Assembly: GCA_940746715.1 (NCBI GenBank)
Contig: CALNWN010000004.1
Location: forward strand, 372,001 to 436,000
Length of the DNA stretch: 64,000 nucleotides
Reading direction: 5' to 3'
DNA from: an uncultured Paraburkholderia sp.
Lineage (GTDB): Bacteria > Pseudomonadota > Gammaproteobacteria > Burkholderiales > Burkholderiaceae
How positions within the stretch are numbered: position 1 is the first letter of the stretch; every line of letters starts with the position of its first letter. Shown one piece after another: positions 11,048-20,853 of this stretch. Made by a program: the position numbers and the translations under genes. The notes under the pieces were generated by a model. The model did not search any database, had not been told where the DNA came from, and was given only the letters and a program-made list of their open reading frames with translations.

Positions 11048-11096
11048 CTGAATGTCGAGGTGAATCGGAATTCTTTTCGGTGCTAGACTTGCGGCC

Positions 11097-11714
11097 ATGA
11101 AACGGCAACGACTGACACGCGAGCAGAGCAAGGACCAGACGCGGCAACGTCTGCTCGACGCTGCGCAAGCAATTTTTATGAAGAAGGGCTTTGTCGCGGC
11201 GAGTGTCGAGGACATCGCCGGAGCGGCGGGCTATACGCGCGGCGCGTTCTATTCGAATTTTCGCAGCCAGAGCGAGCTCTTTCTCGAGCTGCTGCGGCGC
11301 GATCATGAAACCATGCAGGCCGATCTGCGGGCCATTTTCGAAGACGCTGCCACGCGCGAACAGATGGAAGAGCGCGTGATGCGCTACTACAGCAATCTGC
11401 CTCGCGAGAACAAATGCTTTCTGCTGTGGGTGGAGGCGAAGCTGCTTGCGGTGCGCGACGGCCGTTTCAGGCTGCGTTTCAATGCTTTCCTGCACGAAAA
11501 GCTGGAGCAACTGGCGGCGTATGTCCGCGAATTTTCAGAACGGGTCGGCACGCCGCTGCCGCTGCCGGCTGAGATGCTGGCCATGGGCCTGATGGGTTTG
11601 TGCGACGGCGTGCAGTTCTTCCATGCGGTGGATCCGCAGAACGTGCCCGGAGAAATGGCGGAAGCGGTGCTGACGGGTTTTTTCGCGCGCGTCGTGTACG
11701 GACGCAGCGCCTGA
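11097..11714 (+). CDS. TetR family repressor, adjacent to efflux operon
   Basis: A 205-residue protein of normal TetR length and unbroken frame. The N-terminal helix-turn-helix lies near residues 33-58 (SVEDIAGAAGYTRGAFYSNF). The remainder is an all-helical ligand domain without specific motifs. It is transcribed divergently from the RND operon, so it most likely represses that operon and itself. The target operon is destroyed, so the repressor now has little to regulate locally. Confidence 0.85.
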   Translation: MKRQRLTREQSKDQTRQRLLDAAQAIFMKKGFVAASVEDIAGAAGYTRGAFYSNFRSQSELFLELLRRDHETMQADLRAIFEDAATREQMEERVMRYYSNLPRENKCFLLWVEAKLLAVRDGRFRLRFNAFLHEKLEQLAAYVREFSERVGTPLPLPAEMLAMGLMGLCDGVQFFHAVDPQNVPGEMAEAVLTGFFARVVYGRSA

Positions 11715-11748
11715 GGCGCGCAGGGCTGGCGGCAGCGCCGGAGCGGAA

Positions 11749-11781
11749 GCGGGGGCGGGAGCAGCAGGGTGCCCGCCCCCG
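11749..11781. terminator. GC-rich hairpin between convergent genes
   Basis: GCGGGGGCGGG and CCCGCCCCCGC form an 11-bp perfect stem with a 12-base loop just after tetR. There is no strong T-run. It probably serves as a bidirectional terminator between tetR and the small gene at 11806. Confidence 0.55.
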
Positions 11782-11805
11782 CGTCATCGGGCAAGCGCGC
11801 CCGAA

Positions 11806-12018
11806 TCAGTTCGTGGTGAGCTGCGTGCAGCTATCGGCGACGGGGCTCGCGCAGACGAACGAATACCCGCCGCTGTAGCGCAGCACTTCCTCGCCCGCAT
11901 GCAGGACGACCTTGATGTCCGGGCAGCGCTCGTAAGCGATGAAGGCCGAGCAGGCTGCGGCGGACCAGCAGACCAGAGAAAACGCGATTTTTTCGAGAAG
12001 CTGGAAACGATGTGTCAT
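11806..12018 (-). CDS. Small hypothetical protein with N-terminal hydrophobic segment
   Basis: Seventy residues, starting MTHRFQLLEKIAFSLVCW. A hydrophobic stretch around residues 10-29 could be a membrane anchor or uncleaved signal. The remainder, ERCPDIKVVLHAGEEVLRYS, is short and contains several cysteines. The frame is intact and the gene faces tetR across a hairpin. No recognised domain and no clear Shine-Dalgarno, so this is a moderate-confidence gene. Confidence 0.55.
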   Translation of the reverse strand: MTHRFQLLEKIAFSLVCWSAAACSAFIAYERCPDIKVVLHAGEEVLRYSGGYSFVCASPVADSCTQLTTN

Positions 12019-12282
12019 GGCAATCGGCTGGCAGTGAATTTCTTCCTGGCGACATCTTACCAGCCTCTAAAGGTTTATACCCAGTCAAACTCCGTACTCA
12101 TGCGTGAAGCTGTGGTATGGGCGCGTCGGTCAACCTGACGCGATTGCCATGCACAGGTCAGGGTTGGGACAGGTCGGGGCGATACAATCGATTCGTTGGG
12201 CGAATCCGCGCGAGCCTCGCCGCGCGGGTGAGACAGGCGGCAGCGCTGCGCCGGCCCGGCATCTCGAGGCAGGAGTCGTCTC

Positions 12283-13269
12283 ATGAATCAATTGCAGTCC
12301 ATGCGCATGTTCGTCAGAGTGGCGGACCTCGGCAGTTTCGTCCGCGCGGCCAATGCGCTGGATCTGTCCACCGCGGTGGTCACTCGCCATGTGGCGGATC
12401 TGGAAGCGCGTCTTGGCACGCGTTTGCTCAATCGCACCACGCGCCGTCTTTCGCTGACCGAAGCGGGCGCGACCTATCTGGAGCGCGTGCGCCACATTCT
12501 CGACGATCTGGAAGGCGTCGAGCAGATGCTGGCGGCGCGTCATCATGAGCCCGTCGGGACTTTGCGGATCGTGGCACCCATGGTGTTCGGGCTGCAAAGC
12601 CTCGCGCCGGCGGTGCAGTCCTATGCCGCGCGCTATCCCGAGGTGGTCCGACGTGACGCTTGCAGACCGGCAGGCGGATCTCGTCGAAGAAGGTTTTGAC
12701 GTCGGCATCATGGTCGGGCGTCCGGCGCGCAGCGCGAGCATCGTGACGCGGCGGCTCACCACCTGTCAGTTGACCGTCTGCGCGACGCCGGACTACCTGG
12801 CGCGGCACGGCCCGACGATCTGCTGGCGCATCCGTGCCTGAGCCGGCCGCCGGAGCAGGGCGGCGAGGAGCGGCTCTTCAGCGGACCCGACGGTCTGGTG
12901 CGCGTGAGGACCGCCAACGCGATCGCCGCGAACAACAGCGAAATGCTGCGGCAGTTCGCGTTGCTCGGCATGGGCGTCGCGATCCTGCCGAGCTATCTGA
13001 TCGGCCGCGATCTGGCGTCCGGCCGGCTTGTCGAACTGCTCGGCGATTACCGGCTGCCTGAGATCGAGATCACGATTGCCTATCCAAGCCGCCTTCACTT
13101 GCCGGCCAAGGTGCGGACTTTCGTCGATCACCTCGTCGAACATTTCGAGTCGGACGTCACCGCGCCGGCCCGCGATTCGCGTCATGCGAGGCACGCGCCT
13201 GTGCTTGCCCGTTCCGCAGCCCGCCGCTCGGGCGCCCGAGCGGCGGCCGCCGCGCCGTTGCCCGCCTGA
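12283..13269 (+). pseudogene. LysR family regulator, two frameshifts
   Basis: The winged helix is at the N-terminus (MNQLQSMRMFVRVADLGSF, then ARLGTRLLNRTTRRLSLTEAG), followed by an effector-binding domain. The frame changes near 12640, after RYPEV, and continues DVTLADRQADLVEEGFDVGI. It changes again near 12815, after DYLARHG, and continues PDDLLAHPCLSRPPEQ and then NNSEMLRQFALLGMGVAILPSYL. With both corrected the length is about 328 residues, slightly long because of an Arg/Ala-rich tail. The regulatory target is unknown. Confidence 0.85.
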
Positions 13270-13281
13270 CAGCGGCGCGGC

Positions 13282-13569
13282 TCAGATCCAGAGATCGTTG
13301 ACGGCCGTGCGTTCGTTGGTGTCCTCGCCGGTATTCTTGACGCCGCGCGGCTCGATCAGCAGCAGCTTGACCTCGCCTTCTGCGAACGGCTTGTGCTCGG
13401 TGCCCTTCGGGACGACGAACATCTCGCCCGCCGACAGCGTCACGAAGCCGTCGCGCATGTCGATGTGCAGCCGGCCGTCGAGCACGATGAAGGTCTCGTC
13501 GGTGTCGGCGTGCTGATGCCACATGAAATCGCCTTCGATACGCACGATCTTGAACTGGTAGTCGTTCAT
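13282..13569 (-). pseudogene. Cupin-domain protein, 5' end lost in a deletion fusion
   Basis: Encodes 95 residues of a small cupin with a metal site (WHQHADTDETF, histidines 18 and 20) and a second motif, PKGTEHKPF. Relatives of this cupin normally carry about 20 extra residues before NDYQFK. Here the ATG at 13569 is directly overlapped by the end of the AraC fragment (TAAATGAAC), so the natural 5' end is missing. The remaining open frame could still be translated and may fold. Confidence 0.65.
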
Positions 13570-13978
13570 TTACCGCCTTTGACGAAAGGCAGCGGCTTGC
13601 CGCCGAGCGCCTCCTGAAAGAGCGCCGGATCGACATAGATCATGCGGTAGCGGAAGCCTTCGCCGGTGCCGGCCTGGCCGTCGTGCGGCTCGTCCGGATG
13701 CAGCACGATGGTGCCGCCGGGCAGGCTGTGGCGCAGGCTGCCGCGATAGCGAAAGCTCTGCACGCCCGCGAGCGTGCGGCCGATCGCGTAGGTATCGTGA
13801 CGGTGCATCGCGTAGCCAGCGCCGTGGAAAACGCTTCGATCCGCTCGATGCCGCCCGCGCCGTTCATGCCACCCGCGCCGCCCACAGCGGTCGAATGCGG
13901 CGAGCGATAGATCCAGTCCACGCCGTGCTTTTCCACCGACGCCGCGAGGCGTCGCGGCGCGTGTGCGTGCCCGCTCAC
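13566..13978 (-). pseudogene. AraC-type regulator fragment (sensor domain only)
   Basis: Starts GTG at 13978, overlapping the stop of the upstream DUF2795 gene. It encodes the beta-barrel sensor: GVDWIYRSPHSTAV, then HRHDTYAIGRTLAGVQSF and HPDEPHDGQAGTGEGFRYRM. A one-base loss in a T-run near 13830 shifts the frame between EAF and HGAGYAMHRH. The gene ends FVKGGK at 13566, long before the two helix-turn-helix motifs of AraC proteins. The next bases belong to the cupin, so one deletion removed the AraC 3' end and the cupin 5' end. Confidence 0.75.
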
Positions 13979-14208
13979 GCGCTCAGGCCCGGCCCTAAAT
14001 TACCTCCGATCAGACGCGTGACGGCATCGACGTCTGCGTAGTCCTGCTCAGGCAGGCCGTCGAGCATCGACAGCACCTCGTTGCTCGCGCCCGCCTCGCG
14101 TGCCGCGTCGACGAGCGCGTCCTTGTTGACCGGGAAGCGGACTTCGCTGAGCACGTCGGAGATCTGGAGGTCGATGGATTCCCCGGAATGGACGATGCCG
14201 TCATGCAA
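13975..14208 (-). CDS. DUF2795 domain small protein
   Basis: About 77 residues matching the DUF2795 pattern: DLQISDVLSEVRFPVNKDAL, then LDGLPEQDYADVDAVTRLIG. The proposed start is TTG at 14208, just after a GGAG-like site; the only nearby ATG is in another frame, so a lost 5' base cannot be excluded. It overlaps the AraC start by GTGA, indicating translational coupling. The function of the family is unknown. Confidence 0.65.
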   Translation of the reverse strand: MHDGIVHSGESIDLQISDVLSEVRFPVNKDALVDAAREAGASNEVLSMLDGLPEQDYADVDAVTRLIGGNLGPGLSA

Positions 14209-14380
14209 GCGCTCCTGCTGGTACGGTTAAAGTAAATGAGGGCCGCGGCTGGCACTGCACGCGCTGACGTAACCCGACCCAGCGCCGCGCCTTGCTGCCG
14301 GAGCGCGATACCGAGCCGGTTCGCCGCACTTGCCCCCTCGATCGCGGCCGACCGAGAAGGTCACGCGAGCGACATCGCGC

Positions 14381-14635
14381 TCAGGTCTGCAGATGCTCGT
14401 TGCGCGCCGCGTACCCCCGCTCGGGATGCCGCGACTTCGGCAAAACGATATGCTACCATTGTTGTGGGCGATTGTCGTCGGTGACGGCCACGTCGGGCGC
14501 CGCCGGGGCGACTGGCGCGGCGTTCGCGCGGGCGGCGAGCGTGTTCGCCGGCATGCTCTCCTGCGCGGTGTGAACCGGCGCGGCAAAGCACGAAGCGGAC
14601 AGCGTCACCATGGTCAACAGCGTCGAGATTTTCAT
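14381..14635 (-). pseudogene. Small exported protein with in-frame TAG
   Basis: MKISTLLTMVTLSASCFAAP is a clear signal peptide, followed by an Ala/Pro-rich segment ending VTDDNRPQQW. A TAG stop is at 14453-14455. Reading through gives HIVLPKSRHPERGYAARNEH and a natural TGA at 14381, so the full product would be 84 residues. No family recognised. If the TAG is the true end, this is instead a 60-residue gene. Confidence 0.45.
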
Positions 14636-14639
14636 GCCC

Positions 14640-15049
14640 GACCTCCTCAGCTCATGCGGCGCTCAGAGTTCAGCAAGGGCTGTGCCGTCCTCGCGTCGAA
14701 AGGAAAGCGCAAGCCGCGCGAGGCCGGGCTGCGAGGCCGCGCGCTTTCGTCATGCGCGGTGCGCAAAACTTGCAACGCACCTCGAGACCCCTCATTGTAG
14801 ATCGCCGATGATGGCGCGGGAATGGCAGCCAGATAGCGGCAATCTTCAGGCGTTTGGGCGGCGCGAGTGGGCTTGCGGCGCGCGCTCTGCGCGACAGGCG
14901 GGCCGGCTCGCGCGCACGAGCCGCGGTGCGCCGCGCAGGCGGTGCCGCCTCGAAGACGCCCCGGCCGGCTCACGGCCACGCGCAGTGGCGGACCGCGCTG
15001 GACGTACCGGCGTGTGCGCCCTCGCATCTAACGCAGCCTGTTTCAGCTC
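14640..15049. other. Intergenic stretch, nothing coding seen
   Basis: About 410 bases between the 5' end of the small exported gene and the 3' end of the C45-type hydrolase. No open frame shows signal peptides or family motifs, and no hairpin terminator is obvious. Confidence 0.4.
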
Positions 15050-15135
15050 CTATTTCAGCACTTCAAAACGCGTCCACGGCCACGAAGGCCGGTCGCGCAT
15101 ATAGCCGTTCAGCCAGTTCCACTGCGGATGCCGTT

Positions 15136-15157
15136 TCATGAACGCCTCATGAACGCC
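15136..15157 (+). repeat. 11-bp tandem duplication in C45-type gene
   Basis: TCATGAACGCC occurs twice head to tail, at 15136-15146 and 15147-15157. It causes the second frameshift in the gene. Confidence 0.95.
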
Positions 15158-15733
15158 TGCGCGTCGAAAGGCCGCCGCACGGGTGACCCCCAGCGTGCGC
15201 TGAACGCCATGTCGCGCGCCATTTCGCTGTCGGCCACTTTGCCGTCGTTTGCGCCCCACGGATTGAACGGCCCGTGGTCCGAGCCGCCGAAACGCGCGTC
15301 GTCCAGTTCCAGATGCCCGCAGATGGTGCGCGAGCACGGGTTGTCGTTGCGATCCAGATAGACGTCGTGATGATCCGCGATCATCGCCTTCGCAAGCTCG
15401 GCGTCGATCTTGCCGCGGTGTATCTCTTCGAGCTGCATGAAGCGCAGCCGCCGCGCGCCGTTCTTGCGCACGTCGGTATAGTCTTCGCCTTCGCCGATGC
15501 ATTCCTGATTGCGGATCTTCAGATCGGTCGCCGTGTTGTAGCCGCTGTAAAAGCCGTCCGTCGTGCTCTCGAAGCCCGAGTAGTGCAGCCCCAATTCGTA
15601 GCGCGCGATTTCGCCGGTCTTGATGTCCCCGAGCAGCCAGCTGTTCGCATAGCCGCCGTTGTTGGCGAGCGCGAACATTTCGCACCATTCGCCGATGCTA
15701 TTCGCATACTGCGACGCCCGCCGCGAGCGGTAA

Positions 15734-15777
15734 AACTCGGGCGCGCCCGCCGCATAACTCGGGCGCGCCCGCCGCAT
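15734..15777 (+). repeat. 22-bp tandem duplication in C45-type gene
   Basis: Two identical 22-base units, 15734-15755 and 15756-15777, beginning AACTCGGGCGCGCCC. Removing one unit restores the frame. Confidence 0.95.
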
Positions 15778-16580
15778 TGTAGCCGACGAAGTTGGAGATG
15801 GTGGTTTCCGTCACCATGAGGCCGGCGGCCGTGATCCAGAAGTCGGTGAGGCTCGAAATGCAGCCCGGCAGGCCCTGCATCAGAATCCGGTTGCCCTGAT
15901 CCGGCGCGATGTCGAACACGACGTTGAAGGCGTCGCCGGCGGCGTAGCGGTCCCACGAGTTGTGCGCCATCACGATGCGGCCGTCGCGCGTCGCGTTGCC
16001 GGTTGCAATGAACACGCTGCAATGATGGCCGCGCCGGCCCCGCCAGGGTTTCAGCCCGAGGGCGGGCTTCTGCTGCGCCGCGTGCGCCGGCCACCAGCTT
16101 TGCAGCAGATCCATATAGCCGTTCCACGCCAGCACTTCCGCGAACGGCAGCTTCACGCCGTCGGCGATGCCCTGGATTTCGTCGGCGAATTCGGTGTCGA
16201 GCTTGTTGCCGAACTGCGAAACGGCGGCCTCGACAAAGGTGTCGAAATCCTCGCCGGTGTCCCACCTGGTAAGGTAGCGGGCGGTGCGGATCGCGTTGCG
16301 GATTTCCGCCGCGAGCAGCTGGCCGTGCTGTTCGCCGCGGTCGTACGGCTCACCTTCGATATGCACAAAAATCCAGCCCGCCTGGTCGCGGCGCACGGCA
16401 TCGAGGGACGGTTCGCTCATTTTCGCTCCGATGGGATAGGGGCGAGCGGCACTCCGGCGCGCCCGTCCTAGCGTAACCTCGCGCTGCCGGCACAAGGCCG
16501 CGGCGCGTTTCTTATTGTAGAAAGTTTGCGCTGCTTTGCCCGAGCGCGACGCCTATGCAGCGTGCGCCGCGGCGCCGCCC

Positions 16581-18430
16581 TCAGCGCGTCGGATTCATGC
16601 GGAAATACGCATCGAGCAGCGACGTTTTATAGACGACGCCCGTGAGCCGCGGATGCGCGGCGCTTTCCACGACCGGCAGGCGCTCGCCCTGGAACGCCAT
16701 GAAGTGCTGCAGCGCGACGCCCAGCGGCATGTCCGGCGTGAGCACGTCGAAATGCGGCTGCAGGTAGTCGGCGGCGGTTCGTGTCGAGGTATCGCGTTTG
16801 TCGAGCAGATCGGAGGTGATGTCCTTCAGTGTGACCACGCCGAGAAACGCGCCCGATTCGTTGGCCACATAGAGATACTTCACCGGATATTCGAGGAACA
16901 CACGCGTCATGTTGTGCACCGTCGCGTTGGGCGGCACCACCGTTTGCGCCGGCCGGATCAGCTCGCGCATCTGCATCGCGCGCAGGCGCGTGCGTTCGAG
17001 CTCTTCCTGATTGCGGCGCAGCGTGATTTCATACATCGACGCCTTGCCGATCGCGCGCGACACGAAGTACGCGACCACGCATGACAGCATCAGCGGCAGC
17101 ACCACCTGGTTAGCTGAGCGTCATTTCGAAGATCATCAGAATCGCCATGAGCGGCGCCTGCGTGGCGCCCGCGAGAAACGCGCCCATGCCGACCATCGCA
17201 TACGCAAAGGGCGCCGAGGTGCCGTGCGGCCACAGCACGTGCATGCCCTGGCCGAAAGCGAACCGACCACCGCGCCGACAAACAGCGTCGGCGTGAAGAC
17301 GCCGCCCACGGCGCCCGAACCCGCGGTGGCCACGAGCTTGAACACCAGCACGACGACGAGCGCGGTCCACGTCCACGGCGAATGCAGGATCGAATTGACG
17401 ACGCTGTAGCCGTTGCCCCAAACCTCGGGCGTCCACACGGACAGAATGCCGACCACGAGCCCGCCGAGCGCGAGCCGCGCGGGCAGCGGCAACGACAGCT
17501 TGCGAAACAGGGCCTTGGAGCCGTCGAGCAGCCGCAGAAACTGCGGCGCAACCGCGCCGCACAGCAGACCCAGCGCGACGAAGAGCAGCACCTCGATGCC
17601 CGCCACCGGCGGAAACACCGGCATCTCGTACGCCGGCTTGTAGCCGGCAAACTCGCGCATCGTGATGTTGGCGACCACGGCCGCGACCACCACGGGCCCG
17701 AAACTTTCCATTGCGATGGAGCCAAGCACGATCTCCGTGACGAAGAACGCGCCCGCGATCGGCGCGTTGTACGCCGAGGTAATGCCGGCCGCCGCGCCGC
17801 ACGCGACGAGCAGGCGCAGACGCGGCGGATCGAAGTGCACCCAGCGTCCGATCAGCGAAGCCGCCAGCGCGGCAAGCTGCACCATCGGACCTTCGCGGCC
17901 GATCGAGCCGCCGCTCGCAATCGTGAAGAGCGACGAGACGCTGCACCACAGGCTCAGCTTGACGGGTACCACGCCGTCGCCGATCGCTACCGCCTCCATT
18001 ATAGTCGACGTGATTGCATTTGTCCGCGTGACGCCGCGCGACCAGCAGCAGAAAGCCGGCGATCAGGCCGCCGGCCGCCGGCAGCCAGATGCGCACCGTC
18101 CACGGCAGGCTGCGCGCCATTTCCACGAAACTGCCCGACTTGCCCGCCACGGCCAGTTGCAGCACCTCGATGCCCATGCGAAAGGCGATGGTGGCAAAGG
18201 CGCCGCCGACGCCGACCGCCCAGCTTGCCGGCATGCCGTCGCGCAGAGCGTTGCCGTAAATCGCCGGCCACGATGCCGACGATCAACGGGCTCAAGCCGA
18301 GGCCGGCAATGGCCGGCATTTCAGCGATCCGCGTGACGGCGGCGAAGAGGGCGACGAACAGAATGCCGTTGAGCTGGCCGCGGGCGGACGATGCTTCGGC
18401 GGTGGTGGCGGTAAGACGGGCGGTAGTCAT
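16581..18430 (-). pseudogene. clcB: ClcB-like voltage-gated chloride channel with CBS domains, four frameshifts
   Basis: Would be an inner-membrane ClC transporter fused to C-terminal CBS domains. ClC signatures are present: GSIGREGPMVQLAA (selectivity-filter region with the gating Glu), SAYNAPIAGAFFVTEI and GAVGGVFTPTLFVGA. The CBS part contains VLTPDMPLGVALQHFM. Frame changes occur near 18262 (after IVGIVAG), 18002 (HVDY to MEAVAIG, one A too many), 17263 (GSL to FGQGMHV) and 17110 (TLS to YQVVLPL, one A too many). The total would be about 615 residues. It is divergent from the LysR remnant at 18546. The symbol is by family resemblance. Confidence 0.8.
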
Positions 18431-18515
18431 GGTGGCAGCCTTCGCGACTGACGGATTCGATGGGCCTAATCCTAAATTAGATATATGAATATGAAAAATC
18501 TTGATTTAAAATGGA

Positions 18516-18538
18516 AACTATCCGTCTAGCCGATAGTT
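18516..18538. promoter_or_regulatory. Inverted repeat before LysR remnant, candidate LysR site
   Basis: AACTATC and GATAGTT form perfect 7-bp arms separated by nine bases, ending seven bases before the LysR start and within an AT-rich divergent promoter region. The layout suits autoregulation and control of clcB. Confidence 0.5.
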
Positions 18539-18545
18539 CGAAGAG

Positions 18546-19491
18546 ATGACCCCGGATCAACTTATAACGTTTGCAGCCGTCGCGGAGCATCTGAACATCA
18601 GTCGAGCCGCGCTGGCGCTGCATCTGTCGCAGCCGGCGGTGTCCGGACAGCTGCGCCAGCTGCAGGACGAGTTCGGGGAGCCGCTTTACCAGCGCGACGG
18701 CCGCGGCATACGGCTGACGCCGGCGGGCTAGCAGATGGCGCAGTACGCGGCGCGGCTGCGCGACACGTGGCGGCAGGCCCACGCGTACCGGGACGCGCTG
18801 CGCGGCCTCGAGCACGGCACACTGCGGATCGGCGCGACCACAACGCCCGCCAGCTACCTGCTGCCGTATCTGCTCGCAGATTTTCACAGGCGGTATCCCG
18901 AGGTCACGCTGCATACTGTCGACGGGAATACCACCGACATCGTCGGCGCGCTGGGTTACGTGGACATCGCGCTGATCGAGGGGCCGGTGGGCACGGACCT
19001 GCCGCCCGACACGGCCGTGCACGCCTGGCGGGATGATGAAATCGTGGCGATCATGCCGCGCTCGCATCGGCTCGCGGGCGGCGGGGGAGTGGGAGGTGCG
19101 GAAAGCGGGGCGGGCAAGGAGGCGAAGGACGCCAAGGCGGGGAGGCCTCCGGGCTGGATCTGGCCGCGCTCGGCGCCGAGCCGCTGATCGTGCGTGAGGC
19201 CGGCTCGGGCGTACGGCAGATCGTCGAGCGCGCATTTGCCCGCGCGGGCGTGCCGATGCGGGTGGCGTGGAAATTGCCGGCGTCGAGGGCGTCAAGGAAG
19301 CCGTGCGGGCAGGCATGGGCATCGGCTTCGTCTCGGCGATCTCGATGCGCCATGAGAACGGTGCGTTGCGCGTGTTTTCTCTGGCTCCGCAGCCGCTGAC
19401 GCGTCGACTCTCGATCGTCGTCCCGCACGCAGGGACGCCGTCGCGCGCGGTCCAGCAGTTTCTGACGATGTGTCTCGCACAGGGGGCATAG
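18546..19491 (+). pseudogene. LysR family regulator with in-frame TAG and two frameshifts
   Basis: The winged-helix region [20 protein letters not shown] leads to [10 protein letters not shown] and then TAG at 18729-18731, in a position normally occupied by Glu or a similar residue. It resumes QMAQYAARLRDTWRQAHAYR. A Gly/Lys-rich low-complexity segment around 19080-19150 precedes a frame change near 19158 (to LDLAALGAEPLIVREAGSG). Another change lies near 19268 (AW to EIAGVEGVKEAVRAG), where one G of a GGG run seems lost. The C-terminus is LSIVVPHAGTPSRAVQQF. Divergent from the chloride channel gene. Confidence 0.8.
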
Positions 19492-19597
19492 ACATCGTGC
19501 GGCTCGGCCCGACGCGACTTACCGCTCTCACCGCACTCGCTTGGGGATTTCCACTATGGCGTCTCACCCCGACGCGGGCGCACCATTCGGACATCGC

Positions 19598-19617
19598 AAG
19601 CGCTTCGGCGCTTTTTT
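19598..19617 (+). terminator. Rho-independent terminator after LysR remnant
   Basis: AAGCGC, TTCG tetraloop, GCGCTT, followed by a run of six T in total. It lies about 105 bp after the LysR stop and just before the PtxS-type operator. Confidence 0.7.
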
Positions 19618-19620
19618 GAA

Positions 19621-19652
19621 ATTCGCCATTGGAACCGGTTCCAATGGCGAAT
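19621..19652. promoter_or_regulatory. 32-bp perfect palindrome, candidate PtxS operator
   Basis: Every base from 19621 to 19652 pairs around the centre at 19636/19637. The core TGGAACCGGTTCCA differs by two symmetrical bases from the PtxS operator TGAAACCGGTTTCA known from Pseudomonas. It sits 25 bp before kguE, and a PtxS-like LacI regulator ends the same gene cluster, so it is very probably the operator of the kgu operon. It has survived although every kgu gene is broken. Confidence 0.8.
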
Positions 19653-19676
19653 GAGTGAAGAAACGGTAGTCCAGAC

Positions 19677-20067
19677 ATGACAAATGCAGTGGAAGTAGCA
19701 ATTGTCGCGAGCGCCTTCGGCGCCGACGCTGTGCGCACGGCCGGTCATCGAAAGTGGGCGGAGGCGAGCCGGCGCGCCGGGGCTGCCGGGTTCGAAGTGC
19801 GTCGCGAGTTGTTCGGCTACCAGGCGGACGCCGCGCCGACGCGCCTCGCCGTGCTCGGCAAGCACATTGCGCAGCTCGGCTTGTGGTCGGTGTACTCGAC
19901 CCCGGCGTCGCTCTATACGGCAGACGGGCAGCTCGACGCCGCCGCGCTGCGCCGCACGCTCGACGAAGCCGCCGCGCTCGGTGCGCGCTTCGTGAAGCTT
20001 CAACTAGGCGGTTTTGCCGATCACGCGGACGGCCACGCGATCGCCGGGCAGTTGCGAGGTGCAAACG
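19677..20067 (+). pseudogene. kguE: KguE-like sugar isomerase/epimerase, 5' fragment
   Basis: Starts MTNAVEVAIVASAFGADAVR. It encodes about 130 residues of a TIM-barrel sugar phosphate isomerase/epimerase: FEVRRELFGYQADAAP, then LGARFVKLQLGGFADHADGH. The normal protein is about 260 residues. The sequence breaks off near 20067 and passes directly into the middle of the kinase gene, so a deletion removed the kguE 3' half and the kguK 5' part. Gene identity comes from the operon order kguE-K-T-D with ptxS. Confidence 0.75.
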
Positions 20068-20707
20068 TGCGGCTCGGCGGCGAGCCACCTGTCGGTTGCC
20101 GATTACTCCGCGGACTATGTGCTGCCGGCGCGTCATCTGCACCTGACCGGCGTCGCGCCGGCCATTTCCGCGAGCTCGCGGGAACTCGCCTTCCATCTGG
20201 CACATGAAATGCGTGCAGCCGGAAAGACGATTTCGTTCGATCCGAATCTACGCCCGGCGCTGTGGCCCTCGCGCGCCGCGATGGTCGAGGGTCTCAACGC
20301 GCTCGCCGACTGGGTGCTGCCCGGCATCGGCGAGGGCGAGATTCTGACCGGCTACACGCAGCCCGAGGACATCGCCAGCTTCTATCTGGAGCGCGGCGCG
20401 CGCGGCGTGATCGTCAAGCTTGGCGCCGCGGGCGCGTACTTCCGCACCGCCGACGGCGCCGCCGCCATGATCGCCGGCCAGCCGGTCGCTAAGGTCGTGG
20501 ATACGGTCGGCGCGGGCGATGGTTTCGCCGTCGGCGTGATCAGCGCGCTGCTGGAAGGCAAGCCGCTGCGGGAGGCGGTCGCGCGCGGCAACCGCATCGG
20601 CGCGCCTGGCGATTCAGGTGATCGGCGATTCGGAAGGCTTGCCGAGCCGCGCCGAACTCGACGCGCTGGAGCGCGCCGATCCGGCAAGCGTCGCGCAGGC
20701 GGCCTAA
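20068..20707 (+). pseudogene. kguK: 2-ketogluconate kinase (PfkB family), 3' fragment
   Basis: PfkB sugar kinase sequence begins abruptly at GSAASHLSVADYSADY and continues ARHLHLTGVAPAIS, GKTISFDPNLRPALWP and the PfkB signature DTVGAGDGFAVGV with the catalytic Asp. The first ~90 residues of the kinase, including the sugar-binding N-terminus, are deleted. An extra C near 20608 shifts the frame again before AIQVIGDSEGLPSRAELD. Stop TAA at 20705-20707. The family phosphorylates 2-keto sugar acids after uptake; this copy cannot be functional. Confidence 0.8.
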
Positions 20708-20853
20708 GGCGTTGTAAAGCGGCGGCGCCTGACCATGGCGGCGCGCATTCATCACAGCAAGAGCGCTGACAAGCGATGCACAAGCCACGCAGAAGCGCCG
20801 CACCAGCCCCATTCATCATTGTTCCGGGAAGAAGCCCGTAAAGGAGACACCCC

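Larger units (their letters stand above)
15050..16420 (-). pseudogene. C45/phospholipase-B-like amidase, broken by two tandem duplications
   Basis: Starts MSEPSLDAVRRDQAGWIFVH at 16420 after GGAGCGAAA. The sequence resembles the Ntn-hydrolase peptidase C45 / phospholipase B-like group: GEQHGQLLAAEIRNAI near the N-terminus, then CSVFIATGNATRDGRIV with the candidate nucleophile Cys, and AHNSWDR. A 22-bp tandem duplication at 15734-15777 shifts the frame after GYNAAGAPE. An 11-bp tandem duplication at 15136-15157 shifts it again near the C-terminus, after DAQAFM. Removing both restores about 445 residues ending WPWTRFEVLK. Substrate unknown. Confidence 0.75.
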
